From Dryococelus australis (lineage: Eukaryota > Arthropoda > Insecta > Phasmatodea > Phasmatidae), in the NCBI GenBank assembly GCA_029891345.1, contig CM056994.1, positions 226,974,991 to 227,038,990 on the forward strand: a stretch of 64,000 nt of DNA, in the 5' to 3' direction. The position numbers and the translations under genes were made by a program. The notes under the pieces are model-generated. The model ran no database searches and was not told the DNA's origin. It saw only the letters and a program-made list of their open reading frames with translations. How positions within the stretch are numbered: the first letter of the stretch is position 1; each line of letters begins with the position of its first letter. Shown here piece by piece: positions 50,012 through 60,399 of the stretch.

Positions 50012-50377
50012 GTGAGTTTTTCCGACCACGAGAAGAATATTTGTGTAAAGTTTTTTATTAGACTTTTGTACGTACATGTGGGAGGTCTGGGATTCGATGA
50101 CAGATGGATCGACTAAGCTCCCGACACGACCGAACCTCGTCAAGGTCGACCGGTGTCCATTTAATTAGCGATATTAGATGTCGATGACCTTGACCTTGAC
50201 CCATGACCTTAAAAAACAAAAAAAAATCCAAAAATTCGAAAAAAATACGAAAAAATTCTACAAAATAAAATTATAAAAACTCAATTATATATTTATTTAT
50301 TTAAAAAAAAATTTTAACCATACCTCGTTGCTTATATCGTTTTGCTTGCCCTCAAACTTAACTGCATACATGGTTAA
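50012..50377. other. Sequence between the candidate exon and the palindrome
   Basis: Low-complexity A-rich tract at 50210-50300. A cluster of TGACCT words is listed separately. The inverted-repeat partner of this stretch, if any, lies beyond the window. Confidence 0.45.
50189..50213 (-). promoter_or_regulatory. Cluster of AGGTCA-type half-sites
   Basis: The plus strand reads TGACCTTGACCTTGACCC and then ATGACCTT, i.e. four TGACCT/TGACCC words almost without spacing. TGACCT is the complement of the nuclear-receptor half-site AGGTCA. It may instead be an old tandem satellite piece. Function is not shown. Confidence 0.35.
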
Positions 50378-50479
50378 CCATGCACACTGCTCGACTATTA
50401 TGTAGGTATAAGTATGCTACTCAGAATATTAGTCCCTTAAGACTTGGAATGTACGAGGATAATAAACAGTCTTATCTCC

Positions 50480-51215
50480 CACGGTCTTCTTAAAAATCAA
50501 TCATTCAATCGTCCAACCATTCCATCAATATTTCGAAGTCTTATGAAATCTTTCACAATATTCTACAATCCTCCTCCTACTCTTCTTCAGCAATCTTTTC
50601 ATCAATCTTTAGCCATCTTTGAATCAATCTTTCACACTATTTGAATCGATCTGCCCACCTTTCTCTCAATGCTCCAATATTCCCATCAATCTTTCATCCA
50701 ATCATTCCATCAATCTTTCGCAATCTTTCTGTCAATCTTTCGCAATCTTTCTGTCAATCTTTCGCAATCCTCCTCCTCAGCAATCTTTCCATCAATCGTT
50801 AGAAATCTTTCAATCAATCTTCCCACCTTTCTCTAAGTGTTCCAAACTTCCCATCAATCTTCATCCAATCATTCCATTAATCATTCTCGATATTACGTAA
50901 TATTTCACAATACTTCCATCAATATTTCGCAATCCTCCTCCTCAGAAATCTTTCCATCACTCTTTTGCAATCTTTCCATCAAGCTTTCGAAATCCTTCCT
51001 TCAATCTTTCGCAATCTTTCCATCAATACTGCAATCTTTCGTCCATTCTTTAAAACTTTTCGTCATTTTACTGATCACTCGCGCAGTCTTTCCATCAGTC
51101 GAACAATATTTCCCTTAATGTTCTAATCTTCCCATTAATCTTTCGTCCAATCATCAGATCAATCCCGATATTTCGATCAATCGCAATCCTTCGATCGATC
51201 CTTCGATCAATCCTT
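50480..51215 (+). repeat. Outer degenerate tandem array, left arm
   Basis: About 730 bp of imperfect repeats built from CAATCTTTC, CATCAATCTTTC and GCAATCTTTC words with a period near 10-12 bp, broken by short insertions (CCTCCTCCTCAG). Open frames through it are low-complexity artefacts rich in Ser, Phe, Gln and Ile. The inverted partner is at 62940-63760. Confidence 0.9.
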
Positions 51216-51516
51216 TGGTTTGTCCACCACCCATATGTATACAAATTACATTCGTTCGCGAACTACCTCCAAATTTGTACATGTCGACAGAATTGATGTT
51301 TTGTATGCAGTCAACTATGCATATGTTTTATACTAAAGTCTTTATTATCATTCTGTATGCAGATATTTCCGTTAATAGTCGAATGCTCATAGCATTACTT
51401 TAGAATTCCTCGGGAAAATAAGGATACATACACAAAAATACAGAAAAACTCAATTATTTTATAATAATTTATTATTATTTTTTAATTACAATTTCAGAAG
51501 AAAGCAGTTCATCATA

Positions 51517-51840
51517 TCACGTGATATATTCCTGATCCTTCCGTTTACTAATGACTGACGATATTTCGTCAATGTGTGTGAGATACCCGCGTTTTTGAAG
51601 GTCAAAAGAATATCTGAGTCTATCAACAAGTTCGTTCCGGTCTCCGGGACCTGCATAATCGCTAATTGGTTGTCGCCAGTTCCGATTTTGCGACCGAGTT
51701 TTCATGTGCCGGCGAAATGCTCGTCGGCATGAGAGAACGGCCTTTATGAAGAGACCTTTTCGCACAATGAAGCAATACGACATTGGTCCTAAGCAGTTTG
51801 TGCTAGGCGATACATTGGAAGAACATACCGAGATCTGCAA
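51517..51840 (-). pseudogene. Coding-like segment in left arm, C-terminal domain shared with right arm
   Basis: The last part of this minus-strand frame reads NELVDRLRYSFDLQKRGYL, then THIDEISSVISKRK, ending near 51517. The right arm encodes a matching C terminus (SELVEGLRYFIDLQKCGYL, NEICSIISELK) at 62517-62636. Conservation of length, stop position and hydrophobic spacing in two diverged copies suggests a once functional protein. The pattern ELVxRLR...xEIxSIIxELR reminds me of a short C-terminal module in hypothetical proteins of large virus-like DNA elements. I am not sure of that. It is a fossil. Confidence 0.45.
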
Positions 51841-52119
51841 GGATTCATCTATCGGCAGTCAGCAAGTGTTGCCGGAAATACTTCTTGCTGCAGCGATGGG
51901 TACCGATTCGACAGGCGACTATGTCAAGACAGTTAATGGTAAAGACGGAATGTGTACAGTAAAGTGGGTTTGTGTGGAATGTACACTTGCTAAAAATTCG
52001 CGTGAAGTCGACGAACTTTAAAAAAACGGTCGTCTGCTCTAAATAATGATGAGCATACAACTCCTGCTAACAAGAAAAGCAAATTTAATATAGAATACAA
52101 AAGAGGAGGTGAAGATGAC

Positions 52120-52560
52120 AATGGTAGGGCATAGTTTGATCATGACAAGGATTCCAGGATGGGATGACGGGGAGCCAACGGCCGTTTTGGACTCCACCAT
52201 TTTGGAATTTTTCTCTCAAAATCGCTTGTTTTACCCAAGAATCACTTGTTTTTACCCAAAAAGCACTTATTTTTACCCAAAAATTAATTCAGTAATCAAT
52301 CATTTTACCCAAAAATTGTTTCCCCCCCCCTAAAACAATTTCCCTTGCCCAGCTGTCAAACGACTCCCCCGGAAACTGCTTTCAGGGGTTCCTTGGCCGC
52401 CATGTTGGAATTTCCCTTTTTTCTCTCAAATTCAACAAAATTTCCGTAACAATTCCTCTTTTTTTACCCTAAATTTCCCCATTTTTCCTAAAAATTACCC
52501 TTTTAAACTCAAAATCTTCCAGTTTTCCCTAACAATTTCCCGTTTTCCCATAAAAAACAT
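52120..52560 (+). repeat. Inner degenerate array (TTTTACCCAAAAATCA words), left arm
   Basis: Loosely repeated TTTTACCCAAAAATCACTTG units, then TTTCCC-rich units. The right-arm partner lies at about 61990-62330. Conserved single-copy marks inside are CCAGGATGGG, ACTCCACCATTTTGGAATTTTT and GGCCGCCAT. Confidence 0.75.
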
Positions 52561-52794
52561 AGAAGCCTCTCATGTGCAAAACAAGGTCCCGAAATCCAAT
52601 TCTAGCAAATTTGTGAGGCTTTCTTAATACTTGTAGGCTATCATTCGATCTTGTAGTTTTCATGCTCTATCATCCCGTCTTGTATATTCCGTAAAACTCC
52701 GAAAAAAAAAAATTACAAGTATTTTTTTAAGATTAAATTTTTTTTATATTTAAAAAATTTAAAGACATAGGTTTTTTAAGTGTTGTATATCACC

Positions 52795-53010
52795 GGGCTC
52801 GTCTTTTCAAGGCGCACATGATCGTGATGTCATATCGATTATGTAACTCAATGCCAGGACAAAAATTTTGGTTTTAAGAGGTATAAACCTTACCTGCTGT
52901 TTGGCACCTCTTCCCACACTGCTCGTAGGACCTTGAGTGTGTATCGACAAGCTCTCGAGGCACTTGTCTGACCAGTCTTGTCAAAACAATCGTTAAACGA
53001 TCATACATCT
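52795..53010 (-). pseudogene. Coding-like segment, partner of 61522-61737
   Basis: The minus strand matches the right-arm frame MACQLSASRACRYILKDLRA followed by AWDEVPGSRQA, but the left copy is broken. Function unknown. Its higher GC content against the AT-rich flanks suggests former coding sequence. Confidence 0.35.
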
Positions 53011-53224
53011 AAGAATCGACACATTTATAAATAAGTATAATTATTTAATCTAAATATATTATATTTATTATTTGAATAATGTCGAAATCTTAAGAAAAAT
53101 TACAGTAAGATATATAGAAAATATATTTTAATGCAAAATCGGTTTACAAAAAATTAAATTCTGTAAATTTCACTCTATCACACGACAGCTGGTAACATTT
53201 TAAAAAGGACAACATTATCATGTA

Positions 53225-53262
53225 GGTCAAGGGATTCGAACCCAAGATCTCTCGAAATGGAA
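53225..53262 (-). other. tRNA-like B-box fragment, left arm
   Basis: The minus strand reads GAGATCTTGGGTTCGAATCCC, with the pol III B box GGTTCGAATCC and a T-arm-like stem. The right arm has the same piece at 61258-61305. Only the 3' half of a tRNA shape is visible, so it is tRNA-derived and not a clear functional gene. Confidence 0.4.
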
Positions 53263-53335
53263 GCGGACAGTTTGACCTTTTTTTTAAAAAAAACCTTCAT
53301 TTTGACGTTGACGAATTCCCAGTGCGACAATCGAG

Positions 53336-53412
53336 CTGAGCATCCGCCACGTCGGAGGCACCGGGGCGCGAACCCGCGACCCTCCGACTAAAAGTCGGCC
53401 ACCCTACCCCTG
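53336..53412 (-). other. tRNA-Lys(TTT)-like sequence
   Basis: The minus strand shows an A-box TAGTTCAGGGGTAGGGTGG, an anticodon arm GCCGA-CTTTTAG-TCGGA with anticodon TTT, and a T arm GCGGGTTCGCGCCCCGG whose B box differs by about one base from consensus. The acceptor stem is not convincing, so it is a tRNA-derived sequence (SINE head or pseudogene). It is not matched in the right arm. Confidence 0.4.
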
Positions 53413-54344
53413 AACTATGGATGTAGGGCTCAATCGGGAGTCATGACATGTGTTCAAGCAAGAGTTTTAAAAAAAAGTATATTTAATGTTATGAGTATGG
53501 GGACGAATAACTATTTTATCATGGTTACTCTGAAAAGATTATCAATAATTTTTTTACTAAAGACATTTACTTTTCAGTATATTGTAAGTTTTATATTTTA
53601 AGTATTTTAATTATATTTTTTGTAATATAAATTTATTTTCATATTACTTTGTTGACTATCCCAGCAATAAGCATTTTCTCGATATGTTTTTAATTATTTT
53701 TGTTACAGTTTTTATTATTCTATTTTAAAATTAATTTAATTTAATTTCTTAATTTGTACTGAATTGTACTTAAGAGTATGGCAGAACTATGCAAAAGTCT
53801 GTCATTAACTTACTACATTTCCGGTCACCTCTCTTGAAGTCTAATTAATACACGATGTCAGTATGACTTAATTATTAATTATGACTAAGATTTTGTGGGA
53901 ATAGATGTATGCTACCCCGCAATTTTTTAATGATGTTTTATGTGACTAAACCAAGCGCTATCATAGGCTCTATATCAGGGGAAGTAGGCAGGATACTACA
54001 CTAGCGAGAAATTAAAAACTTTTTCATTAAAATTATATACATATGTATACTTCACACTACAAACATACGAACATAATCCTTACATTAACCACACTATCGA
54101 CATCATATCTTTACAACAGCATATTCACTTTTCATGTAGTGAATATAATATACTTATACGCAGATCAGGACAGTATATGCTAGTAAACGTCCAAACAGAA
54201 CCCTTGGACATATATTATTCTTTTTCACGACAAATTTTCACGACTGCCACTGTCAAACTAGGCTTCCTAAATGAAACCTCCGGCTGCTTATATATCCCGA
54301 AAACAGGTACCATACCAACCACTGTAACTCATGCATGACACCTG

Positions 54345-54930
54345 TTCCACCAACCAACACCAGAGGAAATATACTCATCGTTCATATCTCTTACTATAAC
54401 TCAAACATATCTCAACCATTCAGTCCACACAGACCTTACCCAAAAATATAATTACTGCTCATACTTTCTGCTATACTGGTAGCCACCAGCAAAATATATA
54501 CTAGTCACTATACCACTATACCAACCAACCATCCATTATAACCAAAGCCATACCAAACCATCCAACATCACCATCTTCTATAACCAAAGAAAATGTTCAG
54601 TCAAACTATTCAACCGCACCACCCAATACATCAAGCACAAAATCTATCATATCTCAGGTGTACCAAGCAACTACATAGCTAAGGCCGACCCATAACCTGA
54701 AACCCATTCTACTTGTTCTACCAACCAACACCGATTATACCTACCAAACATACCATCCACTATAACTCTAGCATACATCAACCATTCGTCCACACAGGCC
54801 ATGAAGAGCAAACATACAGTCCATACCAGTCACACAGTCATCTTCTCATACCTTCCACCATGCCGACTGACACCAGTCAAAATACACTAAAAACCCATAC
54901 TATACACTTCAACTCAAGCATGCCTTAGCA
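54345..54930 (+). repeat. 372-bp tandem duplication, left arm
   Basis: ACCAACCAACACC...CAACCATTC...GTCCACACAG recurs at about 54350 and 54722 with loosely similar sequence between. Frames through it are Tyr/Pro/His/Thr-rich (for example 54713-54928). The same duplication lies inverted in the right arm at 58790-59490. Confidence 0.65.
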
Positions 54931-55119
54931 TTACAGGACTCACCGACACACATATTGTCCACGCCATTCGACATACACCAACAATCACAAGACAGATATA
55001 CTGGAAAACATGTCACCCAACATACCAACTATACAACCTTTGTTAAATAAGAGTACCAAGCAAATTTATAGTTCAACCAACCAGTAATACAAACATTCTT
55101 ACCATCTGTCAAACTAACA

Positions 55120-55205
55120 TAACTTAATATCCTAAAACTCAAAAAACCTAACCTACTTTAACCTATCAAAGGCCAGAAAAAATTAGAAATAACCTAACAC
55201 AACCA
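55120..55205 (-). repeat. TTAGG-like tract, left arm
   Basis: AACCTAACCTACTTTAACCT and AACCTAACAC words, the complement of AGGTTAGGTT, matching the right-arm tract at 58546-58650. It resembles degenerate insect telomere repeat (TTAGG) but is internal. Confidence 0.5.
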
Positions 55206-55269
55206 TAGTCCTGATAAAAATTATACCAACGTATATCCTACATATCTAGCATTATTTCAGCTGACCAAA

Positions 55270-55590
55270 CGCATGAAGGCACTGTGACATCACGAGAGAA
55301 GGAGGCGGAGGACGAGAAGGGGGATGAGTTAGTTGGCTAACTCGGATGGACCTCTTGGAGGTGTAGGTGTGGGAGCTAAAGAAGCAAGTAATGCAGACAA
55401 TAGTGTGCTATGTACCTCAGCTATAACATTCGATGGCTCCATTGAACATTTCGTAGAAGTAACAGCTGAAGAAGTCGTTGGTACTGTCGCATCTGTAGAT
55501 GATAGTGCTGCACTGGTGGCAGTAGACGCTGCTAGTGATGTAGCCATCACAGCTGAAGAAATCGAAGGCACTGGTAAAACATGAGACATC
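55270..55590 (+). pseudogene. Innermost arm ORF, left copy (basic-acidic protein)
   Basis: Homologous to the 121-codon frame at 58461-58096. The open part reads GVGAKEASNADNSVLCTSA, then TAEEVVGTVASVDDSAALVA, then VDAASDVAITAEE. It aligns without frame change over about 80 codons with the right-arm copy. The basic N-terminal part is present but the frame is broken there. Many of the differences between the two copies are at third codon positions, which suggests past selection on the protein. Function unknown. Confidence 0.45.
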
Positions 55591-55861
55591 TCACTCGCAG
55601 AAGATATAAACCACTAGCAGGCATTATACACTCTACTTTAATGTCACCAGCCATGGAATATCTGGCGTAGAAGCTAGCCGAGACGATGTATCTTTCATGG
55701 TAGCTATTGTCAAACTAAGACTTTCAGTTGACTTTCTTACTGCTAATAATATACGAGTATGTGAGCCCTATGACATCATATTGACTTTGAACCAATCGTA
55801 TTACGCCATTAATACACTGTTCGAGCACCGACCAGTCAATCACCGAGTTGCCAAGTGATTG

Positions 55862-55900
55862 CAGCTGGCCAATCGCATGAATGCATTGAGACATCACACA
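55862..55900 (+). repeat. 37-bp repeat, inner left copy
   Basis: AGCTGGCCAATCGCATGAATGCATTGAGACATCAC. Related copies are at 55259-55295 (left arm), 57815-57855 and 58440-58478 (right arm, inverted), so each arm has two copies about 600 bp apart. Confidence 0.65.
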
Positions 55901-56328
55901 CAGCCAGGTAGACAAGCTTTAGATGCTAACTCCTTGATCACATGACCATGCAGTTATATATTCAACACGTTCGCAGAATCGGCACTGGCGACAACCAGTT
56001 AGAGATGATGCAGGTCGCGGCTCTATGATCGTCGAGGTCAAAAGGCAAACCTTCGTATTTGCAATTCATCTTCCCGGTGTGTAAGCATTCATGAGAACTA
56101 AGAAAACCCAAATACTCGTTCGCCCCAGAAGAACACATGGAGAGACTTACATAACAATAAGTTATTTAAATATGGTTGTAGTCATAGGTATATAAAAATA
56201 TAGAAATTTTAATTAAGTTTATATTCTCATATTTATACATACATGATTATGCATAGAATTATTTAAAAATAATTTATATTTTATACCTATATAATTATTT
56301 TTACATATGCATATGAATTTGGCCATCT

Positions 56329-57105
56329 ATGGGCTGCGATGAACTCAAGACTTCTGGTTCGTCTTCTTTCTTCCTTCCCAGAACTCCCTCATTTTTCTCC
56401 AACTGCTCGTCTCTGTTCTTCAGTCCACACTCTCTTGGGTCTTGGTTTCGGTCGGTCTTCCGGAAATCTTGCGTTGTCGATCAGTCGCCTGATGTTCTCT
56501 CTGTTGTTGAACAATTCTTCCGTTATCCCAACTTTTTCTGCATCTTTCCTGGTCTCTACCATCCATCCTGTTGTGCATTTCAATTTTTGGGTTGCAGTTG
56601 AATATTTTATTGGTGAGTCTATTCTCATTCATTATCTTTAGGTGTCCATAAAATTGCAGTCTTCTTTTTCTCATTGTGTCTGTAATTTTTTTCGGTATTT
56701 CTGTATAGGTCATCATTTTCCTTCTTGAACCAGGTGTTGTCTGTGTTTTTGAGTGGTCCCAAAATTCTTCTCAGTATTTTCCTATCTCTTACTTCCAGTT
56801 CTCGCAGAACTCCTTCCTTGTTAATCGTTAGGCATTCTGTTTGATGATTGTATTACAGTGTCTAATTTTGGCTTGGATGTATATTGCTTTCTTACTGTAG
56901 GGGTTTGGTGTTATTCTGTATGCCAATTCCAATTTTCTGACCTTTTCATTGTTTGTTGTGTTGTCCAGTCCATTTGGTTGAATCCATTCTCCTAGATATT
57001 TAAATTTTTTGACCCTCTTTATTTGTCCATATTCTGTTTTCATGTATCTTTCCCCATTGTGCCTGTATTCTATATATTCTGTCTTTTTGTAAGAGATTGC
57101 CAGTC
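56329..57105 (-). mobile_element. LINE D: 3' fragment of a non-LTR reverse transcriptase ORF
   Basis: 57043-56828 reads KRVKKFKYLGEWIQPNG, the block after RT domain 7 in many LINEs. 56716-56420 reads KITDTMRKRRLQFYGHL and NENRLTNKIFN, and the next frame (56628-56389) ends PRPKRVWTEEQRRAVGEK. This KRRLxFYGHLxRMxExRLTxxIF plus WTEExR order is the C-terminal region of an insect-type LINE. It is not the CR1-like family of LINE A. Stops and frame changes occur between the blocks. The RT core is missing, so it is a 5'-truncated copy lying in the palindrome spacer. Confidence 0.75.
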
Positions 57106-57304
57106 GTATAATGTTACCTATATAATTAAGTATAAAATAAATTGAAAATATTTTTATATTTACTTATGCATTTGTGCACAAATATGTATAAAATAAATTG
57201 AAAATAATTTTATATTTACATATTTGTATGTACATAAGTATGTACAAGATAAATTGAAAATTATTTTTTATTTACATATTTATATACATTAAATTTTTAT
57301 ATCT

Positions 57305-57317
57305 ACACACACACACA

Positions 57318-57409
<92 letters not shown>

Positions 57410-57416
57410 ATATATA
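57305..57416. repeat. Compound microsatellite (CA)n(TA)n
   Basis: CA dinucleotides to about 57350, then TA/AT dinucleotides to about 57416 with one break. Confidence 0.97.
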
Positions 57417-58095
57417 AAATTCTCTAGACATGAAATTGAAAACAATTTTATATCTATATATTTATATGTAGGTACATAATTAAGTTTAAGATAATTTGGA
57501 AATAATTTTATATTTGTATACCTATATATATGTATAAGTTAAATTCCAAATAATTTAATATTTAAAATTTATGTAACTATACCTATCACTACACATAAAT
57601 ACGTATAAAATAAATTGGAAACCACTTTACATTTACATATTTATATGTACGTAATTATGTTTAAATTAAATTAAAAATAAATCTATATTCAATATTTATA
57701 TACATATACATATTTCTGGTAGTCGTCAGTACCGTTTCTGCGATCGTGTTGAAGATATAACTGCATGGTGATGGGATCAAGGAGCTAACATCTAAAGCCT
57801 GTTTACCTGTCTGTGTGTGATGTCTCAATGCCTTGGTGCGATTGGCCAGCTGTAGTCCCTTGGCAACTTGATGATTAACTTGTTGGTGCCCAAACAATGT
57901 GTTTATGGCGTAATACGGTTGGTTCAAAGTCAATATGACGTTATAGGGCTTGCATACTCGTATATTATAAGCAGTAGGAAGGTCTGCTAAGAGACTTACT
58001 TTGGCAATGGCGCTGTGAAAAATACATTGTCTCGGCTAGATTCTAGGCCAGGTATTTCATGGCTTGTTACGTTGAAGTAAAGTGGATATTGCCCT

Positions 58096-58461
58096 CTAAT
58101 GGTTTTTAGCATCGATATCTTCTTCGAGTGAGATTTCTCCTGTTTTACCAGTGCCAACGACTACTTCAGCTGCGATGGCTACATCATTAGCAGCATCGAC
58201 TTCCACCAGTGCAGCAGAATCATCTACAGATGCAACAGTACCAACGACTTCTTCATTTGCTACGTCTACGATATCTTCAATGGAGACATAGAACTTTTCG
58301 GCTGAGGTACCTAGAACACTATTGTCGGCATTGCCTACTTCTTTAGCTCCAGCAACTACATCTCCATCAGGTACAACCGAGTCTGCAGACTGACTCTTCT
58401 TCTTCCTCCTCCTCCGCGTCCTCTTCCTCTTCCTCCTCACATGATGTCTCAGTGCCTTCAT
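58096..58461 (-). CDS. Innermost arm ORF, right copy (121 codons, basic N terminus, acidic body)
   Basis: Starts at ATG 58461 (MKALRHH), then a strongly basic run RRKRKRTRRRRKKK that could act as a nuclear localisation or nucleic-acid-binding stretch. An acidic, Val/Ala-rich body follows (AKEVGNADNSVLGTSAE, VGTVASVDDSAALVEVD, ANDVAIAAEVVVGTGKT) and ends EEDIDAKNH at 58096. It is intact here, while the left-arm copy at 55270-55590 is broken. The start codon lies inside the 37-bp repeat. I do not recognise the family. The body has a weak internal repeat (A-E-E/V-V-V-G-T). It may be a gene of the element or a chance frame preserved by similarity. Confidence 0.4.
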   Translation of the reverse strand: MKALRHHVRRKRKRTRRRRKKKSQSADSVVPDGDVVAGAKEVGNADNSVLGTSAEKFYVSIEDIVDVANEEVVGTVASVDDSAALVEVDAANDVAIAAEVVVGTGKTGEISLEEDIDAKNH

Positions 58462-58545
58462 GCGATTGGTCAGATGAAATAATGCTAGACATGTAGGACA
58501 TATGTGTGTTTAGGATTGGTATAATTTTTATCAGGACTGTGGTAG

Positions 58546-58650
58546 GTTAGGTTAACCTAGGTTATTTATGTTTGTTTCTGGCCTTTGATAGGTTAAGGTA
58601 GGTTAGGTTACTTATGATTTTTTCTTGCCTTTGGTAGGTTAAGGCAGGTC
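58546..58650 (+). repeat. TTAGG-like tract, right arm
   Basis: GTTAGGTTAACCTAGGTTAT and AGGTAGGTTAGGTTA words, partner of 55120-55205. Confidence 0.5.
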
Positions 58651-58789
58651 AGGTTGTTGCGGCTTTAAAAGGTTGAGTTATATTATTTTGACAGATGGTA
58701 AGAACGTCTATGTCGCTGGTTGGTCTGGACTATAAATTTGATTGGTACACTTGGGTTAACATGGGTGGTTTGGTTGGTATGTTAGGTGA

Positions 58790-59490
58790 TATGTTTTCCA
58801 GTATATCTGTCTTGCAATTGCTGGTGTATGACGAATGGCGTGAACACTATATGTTTGTGTGTGCATCCGTGAGTTCTGTAATGCCAATGTATGTTTGAGT
58901 TAAAGTGTTTGGTATGGGTTGTTAGTATATTTTGACTGGTGTCAGTCGGCATGGTGGAAGGTATGAGAAGATGACTGTGTGACTGGTATGAACTGTATGT
59001 TTGCTCTTCATGGCCTGTGTGGACGAATGGTTGAGGTATGCTAGAGTTATAGTGGATGGTATGTTTGGTAGGTATAATCGGTGTTGGTTGGTAGAACAAG
59101 TAGAATGGGTTTCAGGTTATGGGTCGGCCTTAGCTATGTAGTTGCTTGGTACACTTGAGTTATGATGGATATTGTGCTTGGTGCATTGGGTGGTGCGGTT
59201 GAATAGTATGACTGTATTTTTTCTTTGGTTATAGGAAATGGGGATGTTGGGTGGTCTGGTATAACTTTGGTTATAATGGATGGTTTGTTGGTAAGGTGGT
59301 ATAGTGACTAGTATATATTTGACTGGCGTCGACAAGTAGAGAAGAAAGTATGAGCAGTAAGTAAATTTTTGAGTAAGGTCAGTGTGGACTGAATGGGTGA
59401 GGTATGCTTGAGTTATAGTAACAGGTATGAACGATGAGTCTATTTCGTCTGGTGTTGGTTGGTAGACATATGACATGCATGAGTTACTGT
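58790..59490 (-). repeat. 372-bp tandem duplication, right arm
   Basis: Inverted partner of 54345-54930. The minus strand repeats NQHRLYLPN/YQPTP-type peptide blocks and HTGHEE / HTDLTQ segments in the same order. A 105-codon frame (59099-58782) and part of a 268-codon frame (59923-59117) run through it. Since the left-arm copy of the long frame is interrupted and the right one includes a microsatellite, I do not call these genes. Confidence 0.6.
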
Positions 59491-59758
59491 GTTTGACATG
59501 GTACCTGTGTGCGGGGCATATAAGCAGCTGGTGGCTCCAGTTAGGAAGCTTAGTTTGACAGTGGTAGTCGTGAAAATTTGTCTTGAAGAAGAAGACCAAG
59601 GGGCCTTGTTTGACGCTTGCTAGCATGTACTGTCTTGAGTTGCGTATGAATATATTATATTCACTACATGAAAAGTGAGCATGCTGTTTTAAAGATACAA
59701 CGTGAAAGGTGTGGAGAATGTAAGAATTCTGTGATGTGTTGTAGTCTGAAGTATGTAA

Positions 59759-59763
59759 ATATA

Positions 59764-59832
<69 letters not shown>
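59759..59832. repeat. (AT)n microsatellite, right arm only
   Basis: Interrupted AT/TA dinucleotides. The left arm has only ATATACATATGTATAC at the matching place (about 54034-54050), so the expansion happened after the arms separated. Confidence 0.95.
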
Positions 59833-59835
<3 letters not shown>

Positions 59836-59912
59836 CAATTGAGAAGTCTTTAATTTCTCGCTGGTGTTGTATCCTGCACACTTCCCCTGACATAGAGCCT
59901 ATGATGGCGCTT

Positions 59913-59973
59913 GGTTTAGTCACATAAACTATTATTTAAAAAAACCGAGTAGCAAACTTCTAGTCCTATAAAA
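59913..59973 (+). repeat. Internal copy of the boundary motif
   Basis: GCGCTTGGTTTAGTCACATAAA, then AAAACCGAGTAGCAAACTTCTAG. The outer copy at 63920-63989 reads GAGCTTGGTTTGGTCACATG, then AAAATTCTGAGTAGCATACTTGTACC, in the same orientation 4.0 kb away. Left-arm partners are at about 53893-53960 and 50395-50440. Confidence 0.6.
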
Positions 59974-60399
59974 CTTTAGAGATAATGAATAATTGACTGA
60001 CACCGACTTTATGTAATATGTAGACACCAAGAGAGGAGATCAGAAATGTATTATGTTAATGACAGACTTTTGCATAGTTCCGCAATACTAAGTACAATTT
60101 CAGTACAACTTAAAAAAAATTAAATTGAATTATTTTCAAAGTCGAATAATGAAAAATGTAATGAAAATATTTTTAAATACATTGAAAAATAATAATTTTT
60201 GCTGGGACAGTAAAAAAAAAAAAAAAAATTATATATTGGTAAAATCTGAATAATAAAATGTAATAAAAATACTTACATGTAAAACTTAAAATATACTGAA
60301 AAAAAGGATTTTAATGGAAAGAAAATATTGATATGCTTTTTATAATAACTACGACAAAATATTTATTCGTTCCTATACACATATTACATATACTTCTTT

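Larger units (their letters stand above)
55999..57714. other. Central spacer of the palindrome
   Basis: Not shared between arms. Contains a LINE fragment (56329-57105), an AT-rich minisatellite with AAATTGAAAATAATTTTATATTTACATATTT-type units (57120-57300 and 57430-57700) and a CA/TA microsatellite. No other gene. Confidence 0.7.

Noticed and set aside
50444-51118. Overlapping Ser/Phe/Gln/Ile-rich frames in the left array
   Set aside because: They are produced by the periodic CAATCTTTC repeats and occur in all frames.
50480-51215. CRISPR-like array
   Set aside because: The repeats are short, degenerate and without spacers of constant length, and the sequence is eukaryotic.
51704-52021. 105-codon plus-strand frame opposite the conserved C-terminal segment
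   Set aside because: It overlaps the minus-strand segment whose C terminus is conserved in the right arm, and the right arm has no matching plus-sense frame. It may still be a real sequence beyond 51840, but I cannot support it.
59117-59923. 268-codon minus-strand frame in the right arm
   Set aside because: It runs through the (AT)n microsatellite (Tyr-Ile repeats) and the tandem duplication, and the left-arm counterpart is not open. It is kept only as part of the repeat description.
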